The position numbers were made by a program, and so were the translations under genes. The notes under the pieces were generated by a model that searched no databases, was not told where the DNA came from, and saw nothing but the letters and a program-made list of their open reading frames with translations. From an uncultured Oscillospiraceae bacterium (GTDB lineage: Bacteria; Bacillota; Clostridia; Oscillospirales; Oscillospiraceae), in the NCBI GenBank assembly GCA_949948775.1, contig CATLHC010000001.1:1-64000 (forward strand): a stretch of DNA of 64,000 bases, in the 5' to 3' direction. Every line of letters starts with the position of its first letter. Positions within the stretch are counted from its first letter, which is position 1. Below, one piece after another: positions 38,656 through 47,823 of the stretch.

Positions 38656-40050
38656 GCGGACGAGGGCGTCACCGGGACGAGCTTGAAAAAAAGGGCGGAA
38701 TTCCAGCGCATGATGGAAGACGCCCGGGCGGGCCTGTTTGAGCAGGTGGTGGTGAAGGACATCTCCCGGGTGGCCCGAAATACGGTGGACTTCCTGCAGA
38801 GCATCCGGGTGCTGAAGGCAATGGGGATCAACGTGATGTTTCTCACCGCCAACATGACGTCGCTGGGGGACAGCGAGTTTATCCTGACCATTTTCGGGGC
38901 CATGGCCCAGGAGGAGAGCGGAAACCTGTCCAAACGGGTGAAGTGGGGGAAGAAGATCAACGCCCAAAAAGGGCGCGTTCCCCAGCGCATCTACGGCTAT
39001 GACCGCATCGACAATTTTACCCTTCAGATCAATCCCGCTGAGGCGGAGGTGGTCCGGAAGATTTTCCGGCTGTATCTGGGCGAGGGGATGGGCTGCCGCG
39101 CCGTCAGCCTGGCGCTGAACGAGGACGGGGTCAAGACGAAATTCGGCTGCGCGTGGAATCCCCGGGGAGTCCGGCGGGTGTTGGCCAACCCCATTTACTG
39201 CGGGCATTACGTGAACAACAAGTACGAGGTGGAGGATTTTTTGACGGGCCGCCAGGTGCGGCTCCCAGCGGAGCAGCACTGCCACCACGACAGGCCGGGC
39301 TGGGCCATCGTCTCTGAGGAGGAATTCCGGCGGGTTCAGCTTCAAATGGCGGAGCGGGGCAGGAGGAAAGCACCCGAGGGGAGCGCTCCCGACTCCCGGT
39401 ACAGCGCGAGGCATCCGCTGAGCACGCTGATAAAATGCGCGCACTGCGGGCGGTCATTTTGCAGAAGGAAATATACCTATGTGAACACCAGGGCGTACTG
39501 GGTCTGCTCCACAAACAGCCAGTATACCGCCCAGCGGTGTGACAACCGGGTCAAAATCGAGGAAAATGAACTGCTGGCGGAGATTCGGGACTACTTTGAA
39601 AGGATCATTCCAAATCAGGAACGCTTTGCCGGAGAGATCCTTAAGGAGTTGGAAAAGCGCCGCCCCGATATGCGGGACCGGGCGGGAGCGGAGGAGGCCG
39701 GGAAAAAGCGCGGGCGTCTGTTGGCCAAGCGCTCCCGCTGTCAGGAGATGTACGCCAACGGCGCGATGACCATGGCGGAGCTGAAAGTGAAAACGGAGCA
39801 AATTGCCGGGGAACTGGCGGCATTGGAGGACGGCCTGACACGGTGCGCCGGTCAGGAGGACGGCGGAGCGGAGGAGGAGTATCTTCGGGAGATCAGGGGC
39901 TTTCTGCGGCTGGAGACGGCGGCCAATCCCGAGCTGCGCCGGATCATCGACCATATCGCCGTCAGCCGGGACGGCACGGTGAGGATTGTCCTGAAAAAGC
40001 TGGGCGGCGGAGATCCGGGCCTCAATTTTCCAAGTTCGTGTTCATGGTGA
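38656..40050 (+). pseudogene. C-terminal portion of the outer-element serine recombinase (lacks catalytic Ser)
   Basis: In frame upstream of the annotated TTG: ADEGVTGTSLKKRAEFQRMMEDARAGLFEQVVVKDISRVARNTVDF...; complements the 16767 fragment. Confidence 0.88.
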
Positions 40051-40051
40051 A
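40045..40051. repeat. attR core repeat TGGTGAA
   Basis: Identical to 8000-8006; contains the recombinase TGA stop (40048-40050). Confidence 0.65.
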
Positions 40052-40430
40052 CTCCGTGGACCCCATCATCCTGAGCATGCGCCTATCCGACCCCTGTGAG
40101 CCGCCGGTATGCGCCTGCGGCGACGGCGCCGAGGTGCCCGCGGGCATCGCCGGCTGCTTCCCCGGCGAGCTGAACATGGGGGGCGAGGGCCGCAGGGTGT
40201 ACGTCACCCTGGGCCAGTTCTCCATCATCCGCCTGGAGCGGGACAGTCAGCTGCTCATCCCAGCCTACGACTACTGCATGCCCAGCAAGGAGTGTACGGC
40301 AGGCGGCGGCGCGCAGGAGGACCCCTGCGCCATCTTCCGCCAGGTGCAGTTCCCCGTGGAGGAATTCTTCCCCCCCAACACCATCACCCAGCCGGAGGGA
40401 TATCAGGATACCAAGAACTGCTGCGGGTAA
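40050..40430 (+). pseudogene. C-terminal half of the interrupted conserved protein
   Basis: NSVDPIILSMRLSDPCEPPVCACGDGAEVPAGIAGCFPGELNMGGEGRRVYVTLGQFSIIRLERDSQLLIPAYDYCMPSKECTAGGG...; no plausible start of its own at the junction, in frame with 7549-8004 when joined. Confidence 0.72.
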
Positions 40431-40576
40431 AACCGCCGAAGCGGGCATAGGTTTCAGGGCGGCGCGGCGTCAGCCGCGCCGCCGCTTAATTTTTCAGGAA
40501 CGCTATTCTCTTTTCCGGCAAAACGTGGTAAAATAACGAAAATCGAATGGGGCGCGCCGCGCCCGGAGGAGGCCCT

Positions 40577-41551
40577 ATGATAAACTGGAACGCCCTGTAC
40601 GACCGGCTGCGCGAGCAAATGCCTTCCCTGGAGCTGCGCCGGGACGAGTCCATGGCCCGCCACACCTCCTTCCAGGTGGGCGGGCCGGTGCCCATCATGG
40701 CCTTGCCCAAAAATGAGGAAGAGGTCCAGCAGGCGCTGTCCGTGGCCGTGCTGGAGTTCGGCGTCAAGCCCTTTTTCATGGGGAGGGGCACCAATCTGCT
40801 GGTGTCGGACCGGGGGGCGGACCTGCTGGTGGTCAAGGCATTCGACGGCCTGGACCGGCTGGAACTGCTGCCCCAGGGCGAATGGCCCGGCCGCTCCACC
40901 ATCCTGGCCGGAAGCGGGGTGTCCCTGGCCCGGCTGTCCAAGTTTGCCCTGGAGCACGGCCTTGCGGGGCTGGAGTTTGCCCAGGGCATCCCCGGCAGCG
41001 TGGGGGGCGGCGTGTATATGAACGCCGGGGCCTATGGGGGCGAGATGAGCCAAGTGGTGTCCAGCGTGTCCTCTGTAAGTTGCCCCTCTGAGGAATTTGT
41101 GCGGGAGTACGTCAACCCTCAATTTTCTTACCGCCGCAGCCAGTTCCAGGGACAGGACGACTTCATCCTGCGGGTCTGCTTCTCCCTGGAGCCGGGGGAC
41201 CCCGCCGAGATCCGCGCCAAAATGGAGGACTTCGCCCGGCGCCGCCGGGAGAAACAGCCCCTGGAATACCCCAGCGCCGGGTCCACCTTCAAGCGCCCGG
41301 CCCCGGTGGACGGAGAGCCGGTGTACGCCGCCGCCCTCATCGATGGGTGCGGGCTGAAGGGGTTCGCCGTGGGCGGGGCCCAGGTGTCGGAGAAGCACGC
41401 GGGCTTTGTCATTAACAGAGGCGGAGCCGCCTGTAGAGACATTGTGGAATTGATGGCCCAGGTGCGGGAGCGGGTGTTCCGGGAGACAGGCGTCACCCTG
41501 GAGCCCGAGGTGCGCTATCTGGGAAGGGAGGGAGAAACGTGGAATTTCTGA
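40577..41551 (+). CDS. murB: UDP-N-acetylmuramate dehydrogenase
   Basis: HTSFQVGGPVPIMALP, GRGTNLLVSDRG, GIPGSVGGGVYMNAGAYGGEM, PSAGSTFKRP. Confidence 0.95.
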   Translation: MINWNALYDRLREQMPSLELRRDESMARHTSFQVGGPVPIMALPKNEEEVQQALSVAVLEFGVKPFFMGRGTNLLVSDRGADLLVVKAFDGLDRLELLPQGEWPGRSTILAGSGVSLARLSKFALEHGLAGLEFAQGIPGSVGGGVYMNAGAYGGEMSQVVSSVSSVSCPSEEFVREYVNPQFSYRRSQFQGQDDFILRVCFSLEPGDPAEIRAKMEDFARRRREKQPLEYPSAGSTFKRPAPVDGEPVYAAALIDGCGLKGFAVGGAQVSEKHAGFVINRGGAACRDIVELMAQVRERVFRETGVTLEPEVRYLGREGETWNF

Positions 41552-42402
41552 TTGTGTCCGGCCTGTCCGGGGCGGGCAAGTCCACCGTCATGTCCATCTT
41601 GGAGGACAGCGGCTATTTCTGTGTGGACAACCTGCCCCCGGTGCTCATCCCCAAGTTCGCCGAGGTGTGCCTGGCGGGGGCCGGGTCCTATGAGCGGGTG
41701 GCCATGGTGTGCGACATCCGGGGCGGGGAGAATTTTGACGGTCTGTTTGAGGCCATGGCCGCCTTGGCCGCCATGGAGTTCCGGTACAAGGTGCTGTTCG
41801 TGGAGGCGGAGGACGCCGTCATCATTAAGCGCTACAAGGAGACCCGCCGAAGCCACCCCCTTCTGGACGAGATGGGCGGGCTCACCCAGGCCGTAGAGCG
41901 GGAACGGGCGGTGATGGCTCCGGTGCGGGCCAGGGCGGACTACGTCATCAACACTACTACCCTGCCGGTGGGTAAGCTCCGGGGGCAGGTACTGGATATG
42001 TTCGCCCCCAACCGCGAGAGCGCCGGCGAGATGAGCGTGACGGTGACCTCCTTCGGCTTCAAGTACGGCCTGCCGCTGGAGGCGGACCTGGTATTCGACG
42101 TGCGCTTCCTGCCCAACCCCTTTTATGTGGAGCGGCTGCGGCCTAAGACGGGGCTGGACCAGAGTGTGGCGGACTACGTATTCGCCAGCCCCACCGCCCA
42201 GGAGCTGCTGGAAAAGCTGCAGGGGCTGATGGACTTCCTATTGCCCCACTTCGTGGAGGAGGGCAAGAGCGCCCTGGTTATCGCCGTCGGCTGCACCGGC
42301 GGGCGGCACCGCTCGGTGGCGGTGACCCACGCGCTTACCGAATACATCCAGTCCCTGGGCTACGCCGCGGGCGAGACCCACCGGGACATGACGAAGGCAT
42401 GA
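41539..42402 (+). CDS. rapZ: RNase adapter / RapZ family nucleotide-binding protein
   Basis: VSGLSGAGKSTVMSILEDSGYFCVDNLPP, RRSHPL, GCTGGRHRSV. Confidence 0.95.
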   Translation: MEFLIVSGLSGAGKSTVMSILEDSGYFCVDNLPPVLIPKFAEVCLAGAGSYERVAMVCDIRGGENFDGLFEAMAALAAMEFRYKVLFVEAEDAVIIKRYKETRRSHPLLDEMGGLTQAVERERAVMAPVRARADYVINTTTLPVGKLRGQVLDMFAPNRESAGEMSVTVTSFGFKYGLPLEADLVFDVRFLPNPFYVERLRPKTGLDQSVADYVFASPTAQELLEKLQGLMDFLLPHFVEEGKSALVIAVGCTGGRHRSVAVTHALTEYIQSLGYAAGETHRDMTKA

Positions 42403-43403
42403 ATATGACGGCAACCAAACGGCGCAAGGGCCCCGCCATCGTGGCCCTGGGGGGCGGACACGGCCTGTCCGCCATCCTGAGAGGCTTGAAGTTATACACC
42501 GACGACCTGACCGCCATCGTCACCGTGGCCGATGACGGCGGCGGTTCCGGGGTGCTGCGGGAGGACCTGGGCATGCCCCCTCCCGGCGACATCCGCAGCT
42601 GCATGGAGGCCCTGGCGGACACGGAGTCCCTCATGCAGCGGCTGCTGGCCTACCGCTATCCCGACGGGCGGCTGGCGGGGCAGGCGTTCGGCAACCTGCT
42701 GCTGGCGGCGCTGGACGGCATCTCCGATTCCTTCGACCAGGCGGTGGCCCGGATGAGCCAGGTGCTGGCCATTTCGGGCCGTATTCTGCCCGTGACGAAT
42801 TCCAACGTGCAATTGGAGGCCATCTTTGACAACGGCTCCAGCGTCCGGGGAGAGTCCAAGATCTTCGCCGCCAAAAAGGAGCAGAACTGCCGCATCCACC
42901 ACGTGCGGCTGCTGCCCGAGCACACCCCCGCCCTGCCCGCGGCGGTGGAGGCCATCCGGGGCGCGGAGGTTATCCTGCTGGGGCCGGGGAGCCTGTACAC
43001 CAGCGTGATCCCCAACCTGCTGGTAGACGGCATTTCCGAGGCGATTATAGACAGCGCCGCTTTAAAAATCTACGTCTGCAACATCATGACCCAGGACGGG
43101 GAGACCGAGGGAATGACCGCCCAGGACCACCTGGCGGCGCTTTTGGAGCACGGCGGGCCGGGGCTGGTGGACCTGTGCCTGTGCAATTCCGACCCGGTGG
43201 GCCGGGAGCTGCTGGAGCGCTACTCCGCCGAGGACGCGGAGCCCATGCGGGTGGACCGCCGGGAGGTGGAGCTGCTGGGGGCGGAGGTGGTGTTCCGGCC
43301 CCTGATGGACATGGACTGCGGCTACGCCCGGCACTGCGGGGTGAAGGTGGCCCAGGCGGTGCTGGAGCTCTATGAGCAGCGGGCGGAGACCAAGATATTC
43401 TGA
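42399..43403 (+). CDS. yvcK: YvcK/CofD-like gluconeogenesis factor
   Basis: IVALGGGHGLSAILRGLK, VTVADDGGGSGVLRED, LGPGSLYTSVIPNLLV. Confidence 0.95.
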   Translation: MNMTATKRRKGPAIVALGGGHGLSAILRGLKLYTDDLTAIVTVADDGGGSGVLREDLGMPPPGDIRSCMEALADTESLMQRLLAYRYPDGRLAGQAFGNLLLAALDGISDSFDQAVARMSQVLAISGRILPVTNSNVQLEAIFDNGSSVRGESKIFAAKKEQNCRIHHVRLLPEHTPALPAAVEAIRGAEVILLGPGSLYTSVIPNLLVDGISEAIIDSAALKIYVCNIMTQDGETEGMTAQDHLAALLEHGGPGLVDLCLCNSDPVGRELLERYSAEDAEPMRVDRREVELLGAEVVFRPLMDMDCGYARHCGVKVAQAVLELYEQRAETKIF

Positions 43404-43420
43404 CTTAAGGAGGGATCGCC

Positions 43421-44329
43421 GTGGCCTTTTCCGCCGACGTGAAGGGGGAGCTTTGCCGCCCTCAGATCAGCCGCAGATGCTGCGCCCGGGCGGAGGCCTA
43501 CGGCATCCTGCTGTTCTGCGGGGCGTTCCATAGCCGCCAGGCCCGAATCGTCACCGAGTGCGGGGCGCTGAAGGAGCGGCTGCCCCTCCTGTTCCGAAAG
43601 GCGTTCAAGGTGTCTTTTGACCAGGCTCCCGAGCTGGGAGAGGGCAAGGGGACCTTTCTCATTGAGGAGCCGGCCAAGCTAAAAGCGATTTTTGACACAT
43701 TCGATCTGGACCGGGACGGTGGCCTGTCCCTGCACATCAACCTGGCCGTGCTGGAGGAGGAGCACTGCCGGACCGCCTTCCTGCGGGGGGCGTTTCTGGC
43801 GGGGGGGTCGGTGACCGACCCCATGAAGGGGTATCACCTGGAGCTGGCCACCTCCCATTACTATGTGGGGCGGGAGCTGCCCGCCCTGTTGCGGGAGGTG
43901 GGGTTTGAGCCCAAGGAGACCCAGCGCAAGGGGAACCGGGTGGTCTATTTCAAGCAGTCTCACCACATCGAGGACTTTTTGACCTATCTGGGGGCGCCGG
44001 TGTCCGCCATGGCGGTGATGAACGCCAAGCTGGAGCGGGACCTCCAGGGCCGGGTGAACCGCCAGGTGAACTGCGACAGCGCCAACCTGGACAAGACGGT
44101 GGCGGCGGCCCGGGAACAGCTGGCCGCCATTGAGCGTCTGCGGGAGTCGGGGCGGCTGGACGCCCTGCCGGACAAGCTCCGGGAGGCGGCGCGGCTGAGG
44201 CTGGAAAACCCAGAGTTGAATCTGGCCCAGCTGGGGGCGCTGTGCGCACCTGCGGTAAGCAAATCCGCCTTTAATCACCGCATGAGGAAGCTGATGGAGC
44301 TGGCGGAGACGAATACGTTAGAAAGATAG
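43421..44329 (+). CDS. whiA: DNA-binding protein WhiA
   Basis: FSADVKGELCR, RGAFLAGGSVTDP, NRQVNCDSANLDKTVAAA; HTH tail SKSAFNHRMRKL. Confidence 0.95.
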   Translation: MAFSADVKGELCRPQISRRCCARAEAYGILLFCGAFHSRQARIVTECGALKERLPLLFRKAFKVSFDQAPELGEGKGTFLIEEPAKLKAIFDTFDLDRDGGLSLHINLAVLEEEHCRTAFLRGAFLAGGSVTDPMKGYHLELATSHYYVGRELPALLREVGFEPKETQRKGNRVVYFKQSHHIEDFLTYLGAPVSAMAVMNAKLERDLQGRVNRQVNCDSANLDKTVAAAREQLAAIERLRESGRLDALPDKLREAARLRLENPELNLAQLGALCAPAVSKSAFNHRMRKLMELAETNTLER

Positions 44330-44340
44330 AGGTAACAAGG

Positions 44341-47300
44341 ATGGCGTTCACCCATTTACATCTACACACGGAATATTCTCTCCTGGACGGCGCCTGCCGC
44401 ATCGACCAGCTGGTACAGCGGGTAAAGGCCCTGGGCCAGACCTCCGTGGCCATCACCGACCACGGCGTCATGTACGGGGTCATCGACTTCTACCGGGCCT
44501 GCAAGGCGGCGGGGGTCAAGCCCGTCATCGGCTGCGAGGTCTATGTGGCCCCCCGCACCCGCTTCGACCGGGTCCACGAGCTGGATGGCTCCGCCCGGCA
44601 CCTGGTGCTTTTGTGCCGCGACGAGCAGGGCTACCGCAATCTGAGCTACATGGTGTCCATGGCCTTCACCGAGGGCTTTTACATCAAGCCCCGCATCGAC
44701 ATGGATCTGCTGCGGGAACACCACGAGGGCCTCATCGCCCTGTCCGCTTGCCTGGCGGGGGAGATCCCCCGCAGGCTGAGAAACGGCGACTACGAGGGGG
44801 CGAAGGCCCATGCCCTGGAGATGCGGGAGCTGTTCGGCGAGGACGGCTACTATCTGGAAATCCAGGATCACAAAATTCCCGAGCAGCAGGCGGTGATCGC
44901 GGGCATCATGCGGCTGAGTAAGGAGACCGGCATCCCCATGGTGGCCACCAACGACTGCCACTACCTGACCCGGGAGGACGCCGCCATGCAGGATGTGCTG
45001 ATGTGCGTCCAGATGGGCAAACTGGTGGAGGACCAGGACCGGATGCGCTTTGAGACCCAGGAGTTCTACGTCAAGAGCGAGGAGGAGATGCGCGCCCTGT
45101 TTCCCAACTGCCCCGAGGCCGTTGACAACACCCAAAAGGTGGTGGACCTGTGCAATGTGGAGTTTGAGTTCGGCAAATACCATCTGCCTGAATTTAAACT
45201 CCCCAAGGGGGAGACGGACGGCGACGCCTATTTTGAAAAGCTGTGCTGGCAGGGCTTTGAACGGCGCTATCCCGGCGGCGGCGAGGAGTTAAAAGACCGC
45301 CTGCGCATGGAGATGGGCGTCATCCGTCAGATGGGGTTCGTGGATTACTTCCTCATCGTGTCCGACTTCATCGGCTACGCCAAGGAGAACGGCATCCCGG
45401 TGGGACCGGGCCGCGGCTCCGGGGCCGGGTCCATGGTGGCCTACTGCCTGCGCATCACCGACGTGGACCCCATCAAGTACAATCTCATCTTCGAGCGGTT
45501 TTTGAACCCCGAGCGGGTGACCATGCCCGATATCGACATCGACTTCTGCATCCGCCGCCGGCAGGAAGTCATCGACTACGTGGGCCGGAAGTACGGGGAG
45601 GACCACGTGGTGCAGATCGTCACTTTCGGCACCATGAAGGCCAAGGCGGCCATCCGGGACGTGGGGCGGGTGCTGAACTTCCCCTATGCCGAGGTGGACG
45701 CCATCGCCAAGCAGGTGCCCTTCGATCCCAAAATGACTCTGGACAAGGCCCTGGTGCTGTCCAAGGGGCTGGCCGACCTCTACAACGGGGACGAGCGGGT
45801 GAAGGAGCTGGTGGACATGGCCCGGAAAATCGAGGGCATGCCCCGCAACGCCTCCACCCACGCCGCCGGGGTGGTCATCACCAAACGCCCGGTGTACGAG
45901 TACGTCCCCCTGGCCACCAACGACGGCCAGCCGGTGACCCAGTACACCATGACCACCATCGAGGAGCTGGGCCTTCTCAAAATGGACTTTCTGGGCCTGC
46001 GCAACCTGACGGTGCTGGACGACGCGGTGAAGATGGTGCAGAAGGAGCTCCCCGGCTTCAAGCTGGAGGACATCCCCGACGACGACATGGCGGTGTACCA
46101 GATGCTGTCCGAGGGCAAGACCTCCGGTGTGTTTCAGATGGAGTCGGCGGGCATGACAAGCGTGGGCGTGGGCCTGAAGCCCAAGAACATTGAGGACATC
46201 TGCGCCATCATCGCCCTGTACCGCCCCGGACCTATGGACTCAATCCCCAAGTTTTTGGCCTGCGCCCAGGACCCCTCAAAGGTGACCTACAAGCACCCGC
46301 TCCTGGAGCCAATCCTCTCCAACACCTATGGCTGTATCGTCTACCAGGAGCAGGTCATTGAGATCTTCCGCAAGCTGGCGGGCTACTCCCTGGGCCAGGC
46401 GGACATGGTGCGCCGGGCCATGAGCAAAAAGAAGGAGAAGGATGTCCAGCGGGAGCGGGAGTCCTTCATCCACGGCGACCCCAAGCGGAACATCGCCGGG
46501 TGCCTGTCCAACGGCATCCCCGAGGCGGTGGCCCAGTCCATTTACGATGAGATCAACGACTTCGCCCACTATGCCTTCAACAAGTCCCACTCCCTGGCCT
46601 ACGCCATCGTGGCCTATCAGACGGCCTGGTTCAAGTGCCGCCACCCCAGGGAGTATATGGCCGCCCTGCTCACCTCCGTGCTGGACTCCCAGGACAAAGT
46701 GGCGGAGTATATTGCCGAGTGCAAGGAAAACGGCATCAACCTGCTCCCCCCGGACATCAACGAGTCCGGCGCGGCCTTCACCGTGTCGGGACCCAACATT
46801 CGCTTCGGCTTGGCCGCCCTGAAGGGCGTGGGCGTGGGTTTCACCAACGCCGTGCTGGCCGAGCGGGAGAAAAACGGGCCTTTCGTTTCCTTCCCGGAAT
46901 TCTGCTCCCGGATGTACGACTGCGATTTGAACAAGCGGGTGTTGGACAGCCTGATCCGCTCCGGCTCCTTCGACTCCATGGGCTGCCGCCGCTCCCAGCT
47001 GCTGAAGGTGTACGAGCAGGTGGTGGACTCCATCGGCCGGGACCGCAAAAGGAACCTGGAGGGCCAGTTCGACCTGTTCGGCGGGGGCGGAGACACGGTG
47101 TCCATCCCCACGGTGATCCTGCCCGACATCCCCGAGTTCTCCCCGGTGGAGCTGATGGCCATGGAGAAGGAGACCACCGGGCTGTACCTGTCCGGCCACC
47201 CCATGGACGAGTACCGCAGGCAGGCCCAGAAATACGGCGCGGTGCCCATCGCCGCGGTGATGGCGGCGGGGGAGGAGGAGAACGGACTCTCCCGATACGG

Positions 47301-47799
47301 CGACGGGGCCAACGTGACCCTGGCGGGGGTGGTGGCGTCGGTGCGCACCAAGACCACTAAAAACAACTCCCTGATGGCCTATGTCATGCTGGAGGACGCC
47401 AGCGGGTCCATGGAGCTGCTGTGTTTCTCCCGCACGCTGACGGAGAGCGGATCCTACCTGAAGGTGAACCTTCCCGTGGTTGTGACGGGCCGGGTGTCCA
47501 TCCGGGACGAGAAGGCCCCCCAGCTCATGGTGGACCGGGTGGCGCCCCTGTCCGAGCAGCGCAGGCGGGCGGCGGAGCAGGAAAAGGACCAGGTGCTGTG
47601 GATCAAGCTGCCCGACGGCGGCGAGTCCTTTACCTGGCTGAAGAAGCTGTTGAATATGTTCCCGGGGGAGAACCCTGCCGTGGTCTATCTGGCGGACCGG
47701 AAGAAGAAGCTCCAGACCCACTGCCTGCTCCACGAGGCCCTGCTGGCGGAGCTGAGAGAGCAGTTGGGGGAGAAAAATGTGGTCCTGAAGGCGAAATAG
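44341..47799 (+). CDS. dnaE: DNA polymerase III subunit alpha
   Basis: 1152 aa; HLHLHTEYSLLDGACRI PHP domain; GPGRGSGAGSMVAYCLRITDVDPIKY; PDIDIDF. Confidence 0.97.
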   Translation: MAFTHLHLHTEYSLLDGACRIDQLVQRVKALGQTSVAITDHGVMYGVIDFYRACKAAGVKPVIGCEVYVAPRTRFDRVHELDGSARHLVLLCRDEQGYRNLSYMVSMAFTEGFYIKPRIDMDLLREHHEGLIALSACLAGEIPRRLRNGDYEGAKAHALEMRELFGEDGYYLEIQDHKIPEQQAVIAGIMRLSKETGIPMVATNDCHYLTREDAAMQDVLMCVQMGKLVEDQDRMRFETQEFYVKSEEEMRALFPNCPEAVDNTQKVVDLCNVEFEFGKYHLPEFKLPKGETDGDAYFEKLCWQGFERRYPGGGEELKDRLRMEMGVIRQMGFVDYFLIVSDFIGYAKENGIPVGPGRGSGAGSMVAYCLRITDVDPIKYNLIFERFLNPERVTMPDIDIDFCIRRRQEVIDYVGRKYGEDHVVQIVTFGTMKAKAAIRDVGRVLNFPYAEVDAIAKQVPFDPKMTLDKALVLSKGLADLYNGDERVKELVDMARKIEGMPRNASTHAAGVVITKRPVYEYVPLATNDGQPVTQYTMTTIEELGLLKMDFLGLRNLTVLDDAVKMVQKELPGFKLEDIPDDDMAVYQMLSEGKTSGVFQMESAGMTSVGVGLKPKNIEDICAIIALYRPGPMDSIPKFLACAQDPSKVTYKHPLLEPILSNTYGCIVYQEQVIEIFRKLAGYSLGQADMVRRAMSKKKEKDVQRERESFIHGDPKRNIAGCLSNGIPEAVAQSIYDEINDFAHYAFNKSHSLAYAIVAYQTAWFKCRHPREYMAALLTSVLDSQDKVAEYIAECKENGINLLPPDINESGAAFTVSGPNIRFGLAALKGVGVGFTNAVLAEREKNGPFVSFPEFCSRMYDCDLNKRVLDSLIRSGSFDSMGCRRSQLLKVYEQVVDSIGRDRKRNLEGQFDLFGGGGDTVSIPTVILPDIPEFSPVELMAMEKETTGLYLSGHPMDEYRRQAQKYGAVPIAAVMAAGEEENGLSRYGDGANVTLAGVVASVRTKTTKNNSLMAYVMLEDASGSMELLCFSRTLTESGSYLKVNLPVVVTGRVSIRDEKAPQLMVDRVAPLSEQRRRAAEQEKDQVLWIKLPDGGESFTWLKKLLNMFPGENPAVVYLADRKKKLQTHCLLHEALLAELREQLGEKNVVLKAK

Positions 47800-47823
47800 C
47801 CGCGCAATATACAAGGAGATATT

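Larger units (their letters stand above)
16896..38662. mobile_element. Inner insertion (~21.8 kb) disrupting the outer element's recombinase
   Basis: Recombinase halves on either side rejoin in frame at shared GACG (16896-16899/38659-38662). Three intact serine recombinases lie at its right end. Confidence 0.8.
8000..40051. mobile_element. Outer integrative element (~32 kb including a nested insert) with serine recombinase at its right end
   Basis: 7-bp direct repeat TGGTGAA at 8000-8006 and 40045-40051. Joining at the repeat restores an in-frame host gene. Recombinase abuts the right end. Confidence 0.75.

Noticed and set aside
8000-40051. Conjugative element (ICE)
   Set aside because: No relaxase, coupling protein, T4SS, replication initiator or phage structural genes were recognisable; at most an integrative/mobilisable island.
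8000-40051. Nested splits as sequencing/assembly artefacts
   Set aside because: Both splits keep fragment order, strand and reading frame and have short shared repeats at the joints, which fits site-specific insertion better than misassembly; not formally excluded without reads.
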